64,000 nt of DNA, from NCBI GenBank assembly GCA_014526335.1, contig JACTAT010000290.1:477203-541202 (forward strand). The letters are read 5' to 3'. Under the pieces are notes generated by a model. The model had not been told where the DNA came from. It did no database searches and saw nothing but the letters and a program-made list of their open reading frames with translations. The DNA comes from Chrysaora quinquecirrha (taxonomy: Eukaryota; Cnidaria; Scyphozoa; Semaeostomeae; Pelagiidae). This document shows positions 51,282-62,357 of the stretch, piece by piece. Each line of letters starts with the position of its first letter. Position 1 is the stretch's first letter. A program made the translations under genes and the position numbers.

Positions 51282-52869
51282 TGGCCATCTGTAAAAAGGG
51301 GAACGGGGAATCGAGGAACGGGGAATCGGCGAATGGGGAATCAGGAATATGACGTCATATTCCCCCTTTTCTCAATCTGTAAAAGAGGGAACGACAAAAA
51401 ATTGTTCTGACTAACTTGTGCTTTGACTAACTTTGTAAACATAACATGTCTGTTTTCTTCGACTCCTAAAACTAACAATCCAAATTACAAGTTCACCTCA
51501 CATTTTTCCTACACGCATTCCATTCGATTCGCGTTCGAAAACTAAAAATATGTGTATAAAACGGGGTTGGCAAAGCCCTCACATACATCTCTGCGATCAG
51601 TGTTGATGCAGAAATATGTAGCTTTTTCTTCTCAAGCATTTGGAGACAGCAAGTTAACGAATTCTCTTGGGCAATTTTTGCAACATGCAGACTGTAAATA
51701 CGATTTGAATTCATTCCATACCTACAGCAGCCACAATTTGAAAGGCTAGCGTCTGAATTTGGAAGGGCGTTTTCATCTGGCGTCTGATCTTTTGAAGAAA
51801 TTATTTTATTAACATACATCATCATTTTTATAGCAAATATCTATATGAACATGTTTATTGACAATCTTTAGTTCTGTTGAAATTTTACCCAGGGTATTGA
51901 AATTTGTACTTCAGATACTAATATGTGATCCTTCAGTTTCTATAGCTTGTTAGCATTTTTACCTTTTTCTATGATATAAAAATCACAGTTCGAAACAAAA
52001 GGTGTTTTTCGTATTTTAACACCAAATTGAATTTTAACATGAAGGGCGTTCCTGAATTTCTTACATGCTGTACCGCCTTAACATAAAGTCGAAAAATAAA
52101 AGGAAGGACACTATCAGAAATTCTTACATGTGTGCCACCTTAAATTCTTTAATGGTGTGCCACCTTTACATCAAATCGAATTATAAAACAACCGAAGCTC
52201 TGCCTCTTTCTCAAATTCCTTTTCGCAACCATTTATATAATTGATTACCTTCAGGACGACGCTCTGTGTTTCCAGAGATGACACGAATAATGTGCCACGA
52301 TAACTTTTGCAAGACTGCCACGCCCAATCTCCTGTCCCAAACGACATCTTTTCATTTGAAGGTTTCAAAACAATCGTCTTTAGGTTTAATTTTTGGGACT
52401 CTGAATGATTTATTCAGAGCCATTTTTCCAAAAAGCACTTAGTCCATCACAGAAAGAACACAGGGGAAGGCCACACGTGTTGAAGTTCAGAGCAGACAAA
52501 CGAGCGACTAGAATTACATGCTATTTCCGGCAATCATTTTTCAGACAGAGGGGATTCCCAGGGACTTAATGAAATCAATAGAGAAAACGAATCAAATTGA
52601 ATTATAAAACAACCAGCATTGTCTGGATTTCTAACATGGTGTGCCACCTTAACATGCTATCATCAATGGTATTTGCCACCTTAAAGTTGAATCAATAACG
52701 GCATTATCTCCAACATTCCCCCTTTTACAGATTCCCCCTTTTACAGATTCCCCGGGGAATCGGGGAATGCGAAGACAATTTGTTGCCGTTCCCCCTTTTA
52801 CAGATTGAGAAAAGGGGGAATGTGACGTCATATTCCCCGATTCCCCGTTCTCCCTTTTACAGATAGCCA
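51282..52869. mobile_element. TIR element with GGGGAATC-rich ends
   Basis: Ends TGGCCATCTGTAAAAAGGG and (complement) TGGCTATCTGTAAAAGGG are inverted for about 110 bases, rich in GGGGAATCGG and each holding ATGACGTCA. Flanks TTTATATT / TTTAAATT are a likely 8-bp target duplication with one change. Two short minus-strand frames inside (51493-51825; 52171-52368, reading MSFGTGDWAWQSCKSYRG) are not recognised. A TGTGCCACCTTAAA motif repeats several times at 52070-52680. Confidence 0.7.
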
Positions 52870-53112
52870 TTTAAATTTCTTCGACTATCTTAAGAATATA
52901 TTGTATAGACATAGACGTAATTTAAGATTTTAAACCAGAGATATTATTGTCAGGTTATCATATTGTATCATTGGATGATTGAGAAGCGGTGAAGGAATAG
53001 CTGTGTGGTTATTTTTTGTCTTTAGGAGCTTGAAGTGCTAAGAAAACGCCATGAAAAATTGCTAGGGTTCCAACCAACTACATACATAACGCAATTTACA
53101 GACCCCGTTTTA

Positions 53113-54070
53113 GACCGGCTTCAGGTGGGGTCAAGTGCCACTGGAGGAGGTCATTAATGTCATAGTGATTTTTCGACCTACGCTTCATCTACACCTACAC
53201 TTGCTCCTATGCCTTCGCCTGTGCGATTGCCTACAACTTATCGACATAGGTGTCTGCCGTCTTCTCGAGCATTTATGGCTACATAAATCAAATTAAAGAC
53301 CGTGGTCATAAGAAAGTACTTCGCTCTATCCAGCTCAATCATATTACTATTCTCAAGGAAAGTAAGCAGAAAATGCTTCAAGTTTTTCATCTTTTTCAAC
53401 ATTCATAGCAGTTCGGAACTCTAGCTGCATCGCATTAGAAATTACGAGCATTCTTCGTAATTTAAGGTTTGAAATGACAAAAATTAGCGTAAGTGACCGA
53501 GAACATGATGCTTTTATCCTAAAAGTAACGCTGAACACATCAAAAGAAAAATTTGTGCAAGAAATGGTTAAGACTCAAAATATCAGCTTTGCGTTTTGAT
53601 GACGTCACACAAATTTCGGATCATAATAACTTCTGAGTATTAAACCAAATCGAATTGGTGTTGTATAATTTTTTGCTCCATTTGAGGTGTTCTTTCCGTC
53701 AATGTCATTTAAAAACACAAAATTCAAAAGTCAGATTTTCACTGACAGTAACTTTTCTACGTCATCGATGACGTCACAACCATTGATTTGCCAGAATGTT
53801 CCCAAGTCTGAAAAGACCACACACCAACAAAGAGTCCAAACCTACTTTAAAATTCCGGTTACCCAGTTTGCTAGAATGTTGCGAAAAATTCCCTGTCAAT
53901 ATTTTTGTCGATGTCGACCCCCTGGTTTTCTGACCTCCGTATTTCACGAACGCAGCAAAAAACGACCGTTTACCAAATTTTTTTTGAAAGTCCATGTGAA
54001 ATTCTTTCGAAAAATCTCTATGACATTAATGACCTCCTCGAGTGGCACTTGACCCCACCTGAAGCCGGTC
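53113..54070. mobile_element. TA-flanked TIR element
   Basis: Ends GACCGGCTTCAGGTGGGG, inverted for about 65 bases, flanked by TA on both sides (53111-53112, 54071-54072) as in Tc1/mariner-type insertions. It interrupts the promoter-unit array exactly between a P block and a Q block; the uninterrupted junction is seen near 55620-55640 and 59360-59375. No coding sequence recognised. Confidence 0.75.
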
Positions 54071-54289
54071 TATTTCCTTTCAATCACAGCAAATGCCATT
54101 GACAAAAATGAAAACGAAATGCAAGATTTTGCTTTCAACGATCTTTGAAAAAGTTTCTGGCAAATTATCAAAATCTTAAAAATCACTACAACTTAATAAA
54201 GAATAAATACTATTTTGTCAGTTTTAAAAGTTATTAATGTCAACATGGGGTTAAAGTATTAAAACGTATATAACTGATTGTTGACTTAC

Positions 54290-54445
54290 ATTTTTTATTG
54301 CTTTAACCAGCGGCTCGTGGTTTCCAAATAGAAAGAAATTTGACAAAGCCTCTATACTTTCTATGTACCTCATGCTTATTTATAATTCAGTAGTTTTGAT
54401 GATCTCTTCATGGCAATCTTAGGGATCATAGGCAAAGCTTATAAA
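54290..54445 (-). promoter_or_regulatory. Candidate kringle-gene promoter/UTR exon, copy 1
   Basis: TATA-like TTTATAAGC (54437-54445) and donor AT|GTAAGTC at 54290, 155 bases apart, as in copy 0. The intervening stretch reads GAGCATGAGGTACATAGAAA... and CGAGCCGCTGG, conserved between copies. Confidence 0.4.
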
Positions 54446-55463
54446 CATTATTTTGGTAGATAATTCTGTGAAGGGTCCTTGGCAGGTGGGAAAACAAATA
54501 ATTTTTTCTACGTGCATGATGTATACCTCTCCACAGGTCCACATTTTTAGAAAAATCATAAAATTGTAAATTAGGCAGTACTCTCTTCTCTCTCAAAATT
54601 TTTCTCTGGACAACATGAATCAACCTTTAGGTCCTCGCCATTGTCGCGAATCCATGACATTGCAAGGGAAATACTTAAATACCTTAAAGAATCGGTATGT
54701 CTCAAAATTTTCTGTTCTCCACTGGTTAGTCACCCCGCATCAAAACGACAGAAATGTGGTACTTTTCAAATTCCTTCAATTGCGTTAAATAAAAATATAA
54801 ATTGAAAGAATTTTCAAAATCTATAAAACTGTTTGATGCATTTGGCGCCTTTAGCAGTGTAACATTTATAGTTAAAAGATTGAGGATTTAAAATGCTTCA
54901 TATATTAAAGAATATATTGTATAAAGATAGACGTAGTTTAAGATTTTAACCGGAGATTGCAGAAGGGCTATACAAACTCCATAAAAAATTCCTAGGATAA
55001 TCAATTTGATTTTCCTTGTCAAAGACCATCGGTTCAAGGCAACCATAAAAAGTTGTACGGGCACATATGAAACCTTTCCCCCCTTTCTTGCCCTTTTAAA
55101 GGGTATGTTAAGCTGCGAAAATCAATTGCACCGGGCTATAGTAACAAATAATATGTAATTTAAGCCTTTATACACTTGGTTTAGATCACAAAAGACACAG
55201 GAATTCAGTATCAGTACTTAGAGCCCAGCTTTTTTAAAAGCTCTGAAAATTCGTACGACACAGTCAAGACAGAAGAAAAACTGTGAAAAAACGGGAACCC
55301 AATCACAATGCTCCAAGATGCATCGAAAGTACAATATCGAAAATACTCTAACCTACAACGATTTATTTCCCTGTAGCACAATGCACACAAACCCTGTTTA
55401 ACAGTCCGATTTCTAATTTAAAAAAACAGTCATGAGTACGATCCGTGAGATTAACCTTTGAGA

Positions 55464-55600
55464 TGACATCATACCTAAACCCATAGAAAGGGAAATTCCT
55501 TCATCGTGAGTTTGAAATAAGGCCGAGAAATACAAGCAATTTGAACCACTGAATTGAATGTAATATTACGTTGTCAGTTTCTGTGGTGGAAAATAAACCA
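55464..55600 (+). pseudogene. 5' fragment of GPCR-like gene, copy 1
   Basis: ATGACATCATACCTAAAC matches the start of the gene at 61162 but a TAG follows after seven codons. The upstream 500 bases are shared with the other copies. Only the promoter and first codons were duplicated. Confidence 0.5.
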
Positions 55601-55867
55601 ACCACATATATGTCGCAATTTACGAACCCCAACTTCATTCAATCGGAGCAAATGCCAATTGACAAAAATGAGTTATTTTGAGAACGAATTGCAATATTTC
55701 TAATCAACAATCTTATGAGAAAGTTTCAGACAAATTATCAAAATCTGAAAAATCACTACACTTTTTAAAAAAGAATAAACACTATTTTGTCAATTTTTTA
55801 AGAGTTAGCTACTAATTTCAACATGGAACTAAAATATTAGAAAGGATATAACTGATTGTAGACTTAC

Positions 55868-56029
55868 ATTTTTTGTTGCTTTAATCAGCGGTTTGTGGTT
55901 TCCAAATAGAAAGAAATTTGACAAAGCTCGATACTTTCTATGTACCTCATGCTTATTTAAAATTCAGTAGTTTTGATGATCTCTTCATAGCAATCTTAGG
56001 GATCATAGTCACGGCTCACGGCTTATAAA
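55868..56029 (-). promoter_or_regulatory. Candidate kringle-gene promoter/UTR exon, copy 2
   Basis: Same layout as copy 1 with a few extra bases near the TATA-like box (a short GGCTCAC duplication). Confidence 0.4.
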
Positions 56030-56321
56030 CATTATTTTGGTCGATAATTCCTTGAAGGGTCCTTGGCAGGTGGGAAAACAAACAATTTTTTTATACGTGT
56101 ATGATTTGTACCTCTCCATATTTTTAGAGAAATTATAAATTGTAAATTAGGCCGTTCTCTCTTTTCTCTCTCAAAATTGATAACCGGACTACATCAATCA
56201 ACGTTAAGTTCCTCGCTATTGTTGCAAATCGACGACATCACAAGGGAATTTGTTAACTCCTTGAAACTGATAACCTCACTGTTGCTGAAAATGATGCCCT
56301 TAAGAAGCTCAAATCACGTGA

Positions 56322-58325
56322 CGACATCGTTCAAAATGGACCCCTCCACAAGGAACACACAATTCACTGGATTACTACATTGAGAAATGCCGTCATGAAG
56401 TACTTTCAATCGATTACAACAAAAGAATTCAAACTGATAACCTCACTGTTGCTGAAAATGATGCCCTTAAGAAGCTCAAATCACGTGACGACATCGTAAT
56501 CAAACCAGCAGATAAAGGTGGACGTGTTGTTGTCTGGAAAAGAGATCAGTACATCGCAGAAAGCCTGTCCCAACTGGAGAGCAATGAACGATTCTATCAG
56601 CATAGCGCGAGAGATCCAACTAAAGAATTCAACAGAGCCATTATCAACGCCGTCAAAGAAGAAATTGTGAAAGAAAATCTCCCAAGTAATGCAGATAAAC
56701 TATTCACTAATCATCCTCGAACATCCGTTTTTTACATGCTTCCTAAAATTCATAAACCATCCAATCCAGGTAGACCCATTGTATCAGCAGTTTCATGTCC
56801 ATCATCCCAGATCGCCACTTTTCTTGATTCCATTCTCACACCCATTGTCCATAAATTACCTACATTTGTCAAAGACTCATCTGATGCTCTTCGTATCTTT
56901 AATGATTTTCGTTTTACTGGTAATAGCCGCTACCTTTTCACCATGGATGTCAAATCTTTGTATACTGTCATTCCACATGCTGATGGCCTCTCTGCTCTTA
57001 AGCACTTTTTAGAACAACGTAGTACCAGCGATCCACCCACTTCCACTTTACTTCGTCTTGCTGAACTTGTTCTCACCACCAATGGGTTTTCTTTTGATGA
57101 TAAGTTTTATGTCCAGGTGGGCGGTGTAGCCATGGGCAGTAAACTTGGTCCAAGTTATGCTTGCCTTTTTGTTGGATACCAGGAGCACCTCATCTCACAA
57201 AGATATCATGGTCCTGTTCCTGAACTTGTCAAACGGTACATCGATGATGTTGTTGGTGCCACTTCACTTCCACGTGAACAACTTCAAGCATTCATTGATT
57301 TTGTCTGCAACTTCCATCCAGCCCTCAAGTTCACTGTTGAGATCACAGAAACATCCATACCATTTCTTGATATCATGCTCACCATCAAAGACAATCTCAT
57401 ATCCACGTCCATTCATTACAAAGAAACTGATGCTCATCGTTACCTTTCATATTCATCTTCACATCCTATCAAATGCAAAAATTCCATCCCATTCTCACAA
57501 TTGCTACGACTTAAAAGACTGTGCTCAAATAAACCTGATTTTAAAGATAAAGCTAAACAAATGTGCAAATTCTTCATCGACAGTGGCTATCCGCAAGACA
57601 TCATCCATCAAGCCTTAGAACGGGTATCCAGAATAACTAGAGAACAATCCCTAATTGCCAATGAAAATAAAACAATTGAAGACAGAATACCGCTCACTCT
57701 TACCTACCATCCCTTATCCATGCCCATAAAGAAGATCATCTACGAAAATTACAGAATTCTGCAAACTGGTCCTGACACGAAAGAAATCTTCAAGAAACCA
57801 CCGCTTATGGCATTTCGTCGAGACAACAATCTTCGGGACATTCTTGTTCATTCTAAACTACACCACAACGTTGAATACCCTGGTACTTATCCCTGCAATA
57901 ACGCTAGATGTCGAACATGCAACCATGTCTCCAACCAAATCACCATAACAAATAATAACAACTCCTTCACCGTTAAAAAAAGATTCAGCTGCTCTACCTC
58001 TTGTATCATTTATTGCATTATATGCAGAAAGTGTGGATTTTTGTACATTGGTGAGACTTGCAGGCACTTAAACGAAAGATTTGGTGAACATTTAAGGAAC
58101 GTGCAAAACAAAGTACATGAGGATGTTAGAAGAAGTGAACAAGGAGATATAAATGTCTCACAACATTACAATTCAGATGGACATACATTAGAAGACATGA
58201 TTGTTTGTGGACTTTTGACTGCTCCTGTGGACGCTAATAATAGAAAGACTTTAGAAAAAAGGATTATATTTAAACTTAATACGCGTGTTCCTAATGGTCT
58301 TAACAAACATTTTTCATTTCTGTAA
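56322..58325 (+). CDS. Penelope-like reverse transcriptase with GIY-YIG endonuclease
   Basis: The frame is open from 56322 (KWTPPQGTHNSLDYYIEK ... DIVIKPADKGGRVVVW); the first usable long-ORF ATG is at 56667 (552 codons). From that ATG: YMLPKIHKP (about 23-31), MDVKSLYT motif A (93-100), GVAMGSKLGP (153-162), YIDDV catalytic motif (191-195), a C..C..CxxC/H linker (410-420) and a GIY-YIG endonuclease, IIYCIICRKCGFLYIGET (447-464) with R466, R471 and H475. The YIDDV motif and endonuclease core are intact and unbroken, so the enzyme may be functional, though the N-terminus looks truncated. It copies RNA into DNA at a nick made by its endonuclease. Confidence 0.85.
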   Translation, partial: RHRSKWTPPQGTHNSLDYYIEKCRHEVLSIDYNKRIQTDNLTVAENDALKKLKSRDDIVIKPADKGGRVVVWKRDQYIAESLSQLESNERFYQHSARDPTKEFNRAIINAVKEEIVKENLPSNADKLFTNHPRTSVFYMLPKIHKPSNPGRPIVSAVSCPSSQIATFLDSILTPIVHKLPTFVKDSSDALRIFNDFRFTGNSRYLFTMDVKSLYTVIPHADGLSALKHFLEQRSTSDPPTSTLLRLAELVLTTNGFSFDDKFYVQVGGVAMGSKLGPSYACLFVGYQEHLISQRYHGPVPELVKRYIDDVVGATSLPREQLQAFIDFVCNFHPALKFTVEITETSIPFLDIMLTIKDNLISTSIHYKETDAHRYLSYSSSHPIKCKNSIPFSQLLRLKRLCSNKPDFKDKAKQMCKFFIDSGYPQDIIHQALERVSRITREQSLIANENKTIEDRIPLTLTYHPLSMPIKKIIYENYRILQTGPDTKEIFKKPPLMAFRRDNNLRDILVHSKLHHNVEYPGTYPCNNARCRTCNHVSNQITITNNNNSFTVKKRFSCSTSCIIYCIICRKCGFLYIGETCRHLNERFGEHLRNVQNKVHEDVRRSEQGDINVSQHYNSDGHTLEDMIVCGLLTAPVDANNRKTLEKRIIFKLNTRVPNGLNKHFSFL

Positions 58326-58472
58326 CACATTTTTTTATTTTTATTTTTATTTCATTTCGTAGGATCTACTCACTTTCCTCACATTTTCATTCCTTTCTCT
58401 CATTCGAATCTTTCATTCTATTTATCATTCTAGGCTTCTTTTATTCTTTTCTTTTCAACCGTTTCTTTACTA

Positions 58473-58497
58473 CTGATGAAGGGCACAGCCCGATACG
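58473..58497 (+). ncRNA. Hammerhead-ribozyme-like motif at the Penelope 3' end
   Basis: CTGATGA, a GGGC-ACA-GCCC stem-loop, then CGATACG. The CUGAUGA and stem II are as in hammerheads; the third core part is GATAC where GAAAC is expected, and I cannot place stems I and III with confidence. Penelope-like elements are known to carry hammerhead motifs. Confidence 0.4.
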
Positions 58498-59185
58498 TTT
58501 AGTTTTATTTTACTCTGGCGATTATATATTTTTACAATTAAAATTTCGTTCAATAGTTGCAGTTTGTTTTCGACAGAGCAGAAGAGAGAAAAAAGATAAC
58601 TTAGCTATGTGCTTTCTACAATCAAAATCAGTTGCTTGCTAGCAGCAAATGGCCAATTATTGGTGGAATGGATAGTTATACCTGTAGAGAACTCCATAAA
58701 AATTTCCCAGGATAATTGATTTGATATTCCTTGTCCAAAACCAACGGTCCAAGGCAACCATAAAAAGTCGTGCGGGCGCACATGAAACATTCCCCCCCTT
58801 TTGCACCAATTTAAAGGCTAAGTTAACTTGCAAAAATCAATTGCACCGGGTGATAGTAGCTAACAAATATAATCTGTAAGTTGAGCTTATATACACTTGG
58901 TTTAAGCTACAAATGATACAGGAATTCGGTATCAGTACGCAGAGCCCAACTTTTGCAAAAGCTCTGAAATTTCGTACGACACAGTCAAGACAACAAAATT
59001 AAATTTGTGAAACACAGGAAACCCTATCACAATTCTCCAGGGTGCATCGAAAGTACAATATCGAAAATACTCTAACCTATAACGATTTATTACCCTGTAG
59101 CGCAATGCACACAAATCCTGTTTAACAGTCAGACTTTAACTTGAAAAAACAGTCATGAATACGATCCGTGAGATTAACCTTTTAA

Positions 59186-59290
59186 ATGACAGCATACCTA
59201 AACTCACAGAAAGGAAAGTCTTGGACAGAATTTTTGGACTTGTGAGTTTAAAAAAAGGGCCGAGAAATACAAGCAATTTGAAATACTGAA
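59186..59290 (+). pseudogene. 5' fragment of GPCR-like gene, copy 2
   Basis: ATGACAGCATACCTAAAC, then QKGKSWTEFLDL and a TGA: a frameshifted copy of the first codons at 61162. It diverges into Q-block sequence near 59300. Confidence 0.5.
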
Positions 59291-59594
59291 TTGAATGTAA
59301 TATTACGTTGTCAGTTTCTGTGGTGGAAAATAGACCAACCACATACATGTCGCAATTTACAATCCCCCACTTCTTTCAATCGCAGCAAATGCCAAATGAC
59401 AAAAATGAATTATTTTGAGCACGAATTGCAAAATTTTCTAATCAACAATCTTATGAAATAGTTTCTGACAAATTATCAAAAATGAAAAATTACTACACTT
59501 TAATAAAGAATAAATACTATTTAGTCAATTATAAGTTACTAATGTCAAGATGGAGCTAAAGTATTAAAGAGGATATAACCAATTGTAGACTTAC

Positions 59595-59750
59595 ATTTTT
59601 TTGTGGTTTTAATCAGCGGCTCTTGGTTTCCAAATAGAAAGAAATTTGACGAAGCTCGATACTCTCTATGTACCTAATGCTTATTTATAATTCAGTAGTT
59701 TTGATGATCTCTTCATGGCAATCTTAGGGATCATAGTCACGGCTTATAAA
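59595..59750 (-). promoter_or_regulatory. Candidate kringle-gene promoter/UTR exon, copy 3
   Basis: Same layout, spacing 155 bases; farthest from the signal-peptide exon (10.8 kb). Confidence 0.4.
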
Positions 59751-59975
59751 CATTAAGATGGTAGATTATCCTGTGAAGGGTCCTTGACAGGTTGGAAAAC
59801 AAACAACTTTTTTATACGTGTATGATTTTTACCTTTCCACATTTTTAGAAAAATTATGAATTCTAAATTTGGCCGTTCTCTTTCTCCTTTCTCTCTCAAA
59901 ATTCATAACCAGACTACATTAATCAACTTTTATTTCCTCGCCATTGTTGCAAATCCACGACATCGCAAGGGAAAT

Positions 59976-60604
59976 TCCTAAATACCTTAAAAATCAATAC
60001 CGCAAGCCCCCGGGGTTTTATTTGCAAAGACGAAATTGTCGTTGGCGGCTTATTGGAGGGCAGGACTTATCTGAGGGAGAGGGGCTTATTTTAAAGATCA
60101 ATAGTTGCAGTTTGTTATCGACAGAGTAGAAGAGGGAAAAAAGATAACTTATCTGCTTTTGAAAATCAAAATTAGCTGTTTGCTTGCACCCAGTGGCCAA
60201 TTTTTGGTTGAATTATTAGATAAACCTGTCTGCGCTAGCTTTGTAGTGTTTTCATTAGTTTAAAGATGCATTATGGGCAAAAAACGAATTCACAAGGCCT
60301 TCGGATATTTCCCCATGGGGGCTTACTCAACTGGGGAGGCTTCTTTGCAAAAATAAATTCTTAGGTGGGGGATTATGCAAGGGGGGGGGGGTTATTCAAA
60401 GGCGGGGGCTGATTCGAGGAGTTACGGAAGGGTATAAATTTTCTGTTCTCCACTAGTTTATTTCTTCAATTTCCTTCCATTGCGTTAGGCGCAATGTAAG
60501 ATTGAAAGAATTTTCAATATCTATGAAACCGTATGATGTTTATGCTGTCTTCAGCAGTGTGGTAGTTATATACTAATAAAGATTGAGAATTTAAAATGCT
60601 TCAA
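59976..60604. other. Array spacer, no gene
   Basis: Includes a block (60100-60240, ATAGTTGCAGTTTGTT..CGACAGAG) also found at 58553-58690, and a G-rich patch at 60360-60410. No coding sequence. Confidence 0.5.
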
Positions 60605-61161
60605 CTATCAAAGAATATATTGAATAAAGATAGAAGTATTTTGGGATTTTGAACCAGAGACTGGAGAATGGTTAAGAAAACTCAATAAAAGATTCCCAGG
60701 AAAATTAATATAATTTTCCTTGTCAAAGACCATCGGTTCAAGGCAACTATAAAAGGTTGTGCGGGCGCACATGAAACATATCCCCTTTTCTTACCCTTTT
60801 ATATGATATGTTCAGCTGCAAAAATCAATTGCACCGGGCGATAGTAACAATTAATATGTTATTTGAGCCTTTATACACTTGGTCTAGATCACAAACAATA
60901 CAGGAATTCAGTATCAATACGAAGAGGCCAACTTTTGCAAAAGCTCTGAAAATTCGTACGACACGGTCAATACAATAAAATTAAAATTGTGAAACACAGG
61001 AATCCCTTTTACTCCAGGATGCATCGAAAGTACAATATCGAAAATACTCTAACCTATAACGATTTATTACCCTGTAGCGCACTGCACATAAACCTTGTTT
61101 AACAGTACGATATTAACTTAAAATACCGTCATGAGTACGATAAGCTAGATTAACCTTTTAA

Positions 61162-62000
61162 ATGACATCATACCTAAACAAACAGAAAGGGAAACTCGTG
61201 GATAAAGTTTTTGGACTTGTGAGTTTTAAAAAAGAGCCCACGAATACAAGCAATTTGAATAACTATCCGGAGTCATATCCCGTCTACCAGAGTAAAGTAA
61301 TCGGTGCTATTTTTGCAATTTTTTGCCAGTTGATTATAACAATTAATGTTGTCTTGATAGTCTCCTTCTTTGCAGAAAAACAGGCGATGCAAAAAAATTT
61401 AAATATTCTTATTGTTTCCCTGAGTATTTAAGTCTGCCTTATTGGTGGAATTGTGATGCCAATGCAGATATTCGAAAGCCTTTGGTTTTATTTTGAAGAA
61501 CTCTGCTCGATCGTTGGATGTCTTTGCCTCTACGGTATCTATTTGGTGGAATATCTCTAGCAATGACAATGCTTTTAGCCATTGATCGTTACTCACATAT
61601 GAATCCTAATGTTCTTGCATGTAAGTTAAGGATTGCAAAATTATTCGAAAAACCAAGTATTTACATTTTGATCTTTGCCTACTGCACATTTGTCTCTGTC
61701 CTTTCATTATCTTTGTATTTCTTGGTTGAAGTTGATCGAAAAATAGTTTCCTTCTTTATGGCGTTTGTTGCAATCTTATTGTTTATAATGATGCCAATTT
61801 TTGAGACAATTTACCTGCGTAGTTATCGTCGAAGTATGAAATCGAGAAAATGGTTTAGAGAGAAGTACCATTTGTATTGCAGGCACAAAAAGAATGATGA
61901 GGAACAGAGAAGCCCAGAAGTAATTATGAATATTGGGATAGAAGATCAGCAAGCACCTCCAATGGTTGCAAGCGTTTTGCATGGCAGTACTGACAATTAG
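61162..62000 (+). pseudogene. Rhodopsin-like GPCR pseudogene
   Basis: Single-exon gene in two frames. First frame 61162-61431: polar N-terminus with an N-T-S glycosylation site, TM1 (VIGAIFAIFCQLIITINVVL) and the start of TM2 (LNILIVSLS), then an in-frame TAA at 61429. Past it the same frame continues with GGIVMPMQIFESLWFYF and a Cys before TM3, until a one-base loss near 61545 shifts to the second frame (61518-62000): GGISLAMTMLLAIDRY with the DRY box, TM4 (IYILIFAYCTFVSVLSLSLY), TM5 (VSFFMAFVAILLFIMMPIF) and a basic tail. TM6 and TM7 are absent. The layout up to TM5 is that of class A receptors. Its promoter region is what the array repeats. Confidence 0.65.
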
Positions 62001-62270
62001 TCAAAGCAGCAAGCAACAAGGTAATAGAACAACTGTAAAAATTCTTAAAACAGCTTTGGGTCTTCGATGTAGAATATCCATGTGCACCTTAAAACATTGA
62101 AAACATTAAACATACAGGCAGCAAGTATCAATAAGAGAAACATTAAACAGGTCCATTCGTAAAAGGATTTAAATATCTCAGATAGTCTTAAAGTTTTTTG
62201 CTTTGCAGCCTGCTATAAAACTAAACTGGTATCTACCAGAGAAATGAAATTGGTCGAAATTTCGGCGTTG
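62001..62270. other. 3' flank of the GPCR-like pseudogene
   Basis: No feature recognised. Confidence 0.4.
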
Positions 62271-62274
62271 AGAT

Positions 62275-62357
62275 GCTTACAAGAATTTTTCTACTCGATG
62301 TTCAAGCTCATTTGCTAGAAAAGATTATCAAATATTCATAGATTGATTCACCAGTGT
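62275..62357 (+). pseudogene. Homeobox helix-1-like fragment
   Basis: One frame reads TRIFLLDVQAHLLEKIIKYS, a stop, then IDSP. The spacing of R..F....Q...LE....Y is that of homeodomain helix 1. It directly abuts the TIR element. A weak match on its own, raised by the clear homeobox piece on the other side of that element. Confidence 0.35.

Larger units (their letters stand above)
56265..58560 (+). mobile_element. Penelope-like element, nearly intact coding part
   Basis: Coding region plus a T-rich 3' stretch and a hammerhead-like motif at 58473-58497. The 5' end carries a 65-base direct duplication (56267-56331 and 56434-56498, beginning CTGATAACCTCACTGTTGC), the kind of partial tandem that makes Penelope 'pseudo-LTRs'. 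It sits inside the promoter-unit array between Q2 and P2. Confidence 0.8.
52893..61240. repeat. Tandem array of divergent-promoter units (P and Q blocks)
   Basis: Q blocks: 54075-54690, 55635-56240, 59370-59975 (plus 49800). P blocks: 52893-53100 (partial), 54900-55634, 58680-59370, 60605-61240. Consecutive Q-P units are about 1.56 kb. P blocks contain CATCGGTTCAAGGCAAC, AATACTCTAACCTA..AACGATTTATT and the 5' end of the GPCR-like gene; Q blocks contain the minus-strand TATA-like box and splice donor. Copies differ by scattered substitutions and small indels. A Penelope-like element (56.26-58.56 kb) and the TA-flanked element interrupt the array. Confidence 0.75.

Noticed and set aside
53687..54052. 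121-codon plus-strand ORF inside the TA-flanked element
   Set aside because: No recognisable domain, and overlapping frames on both strands are of similar length, so it is likely chance.
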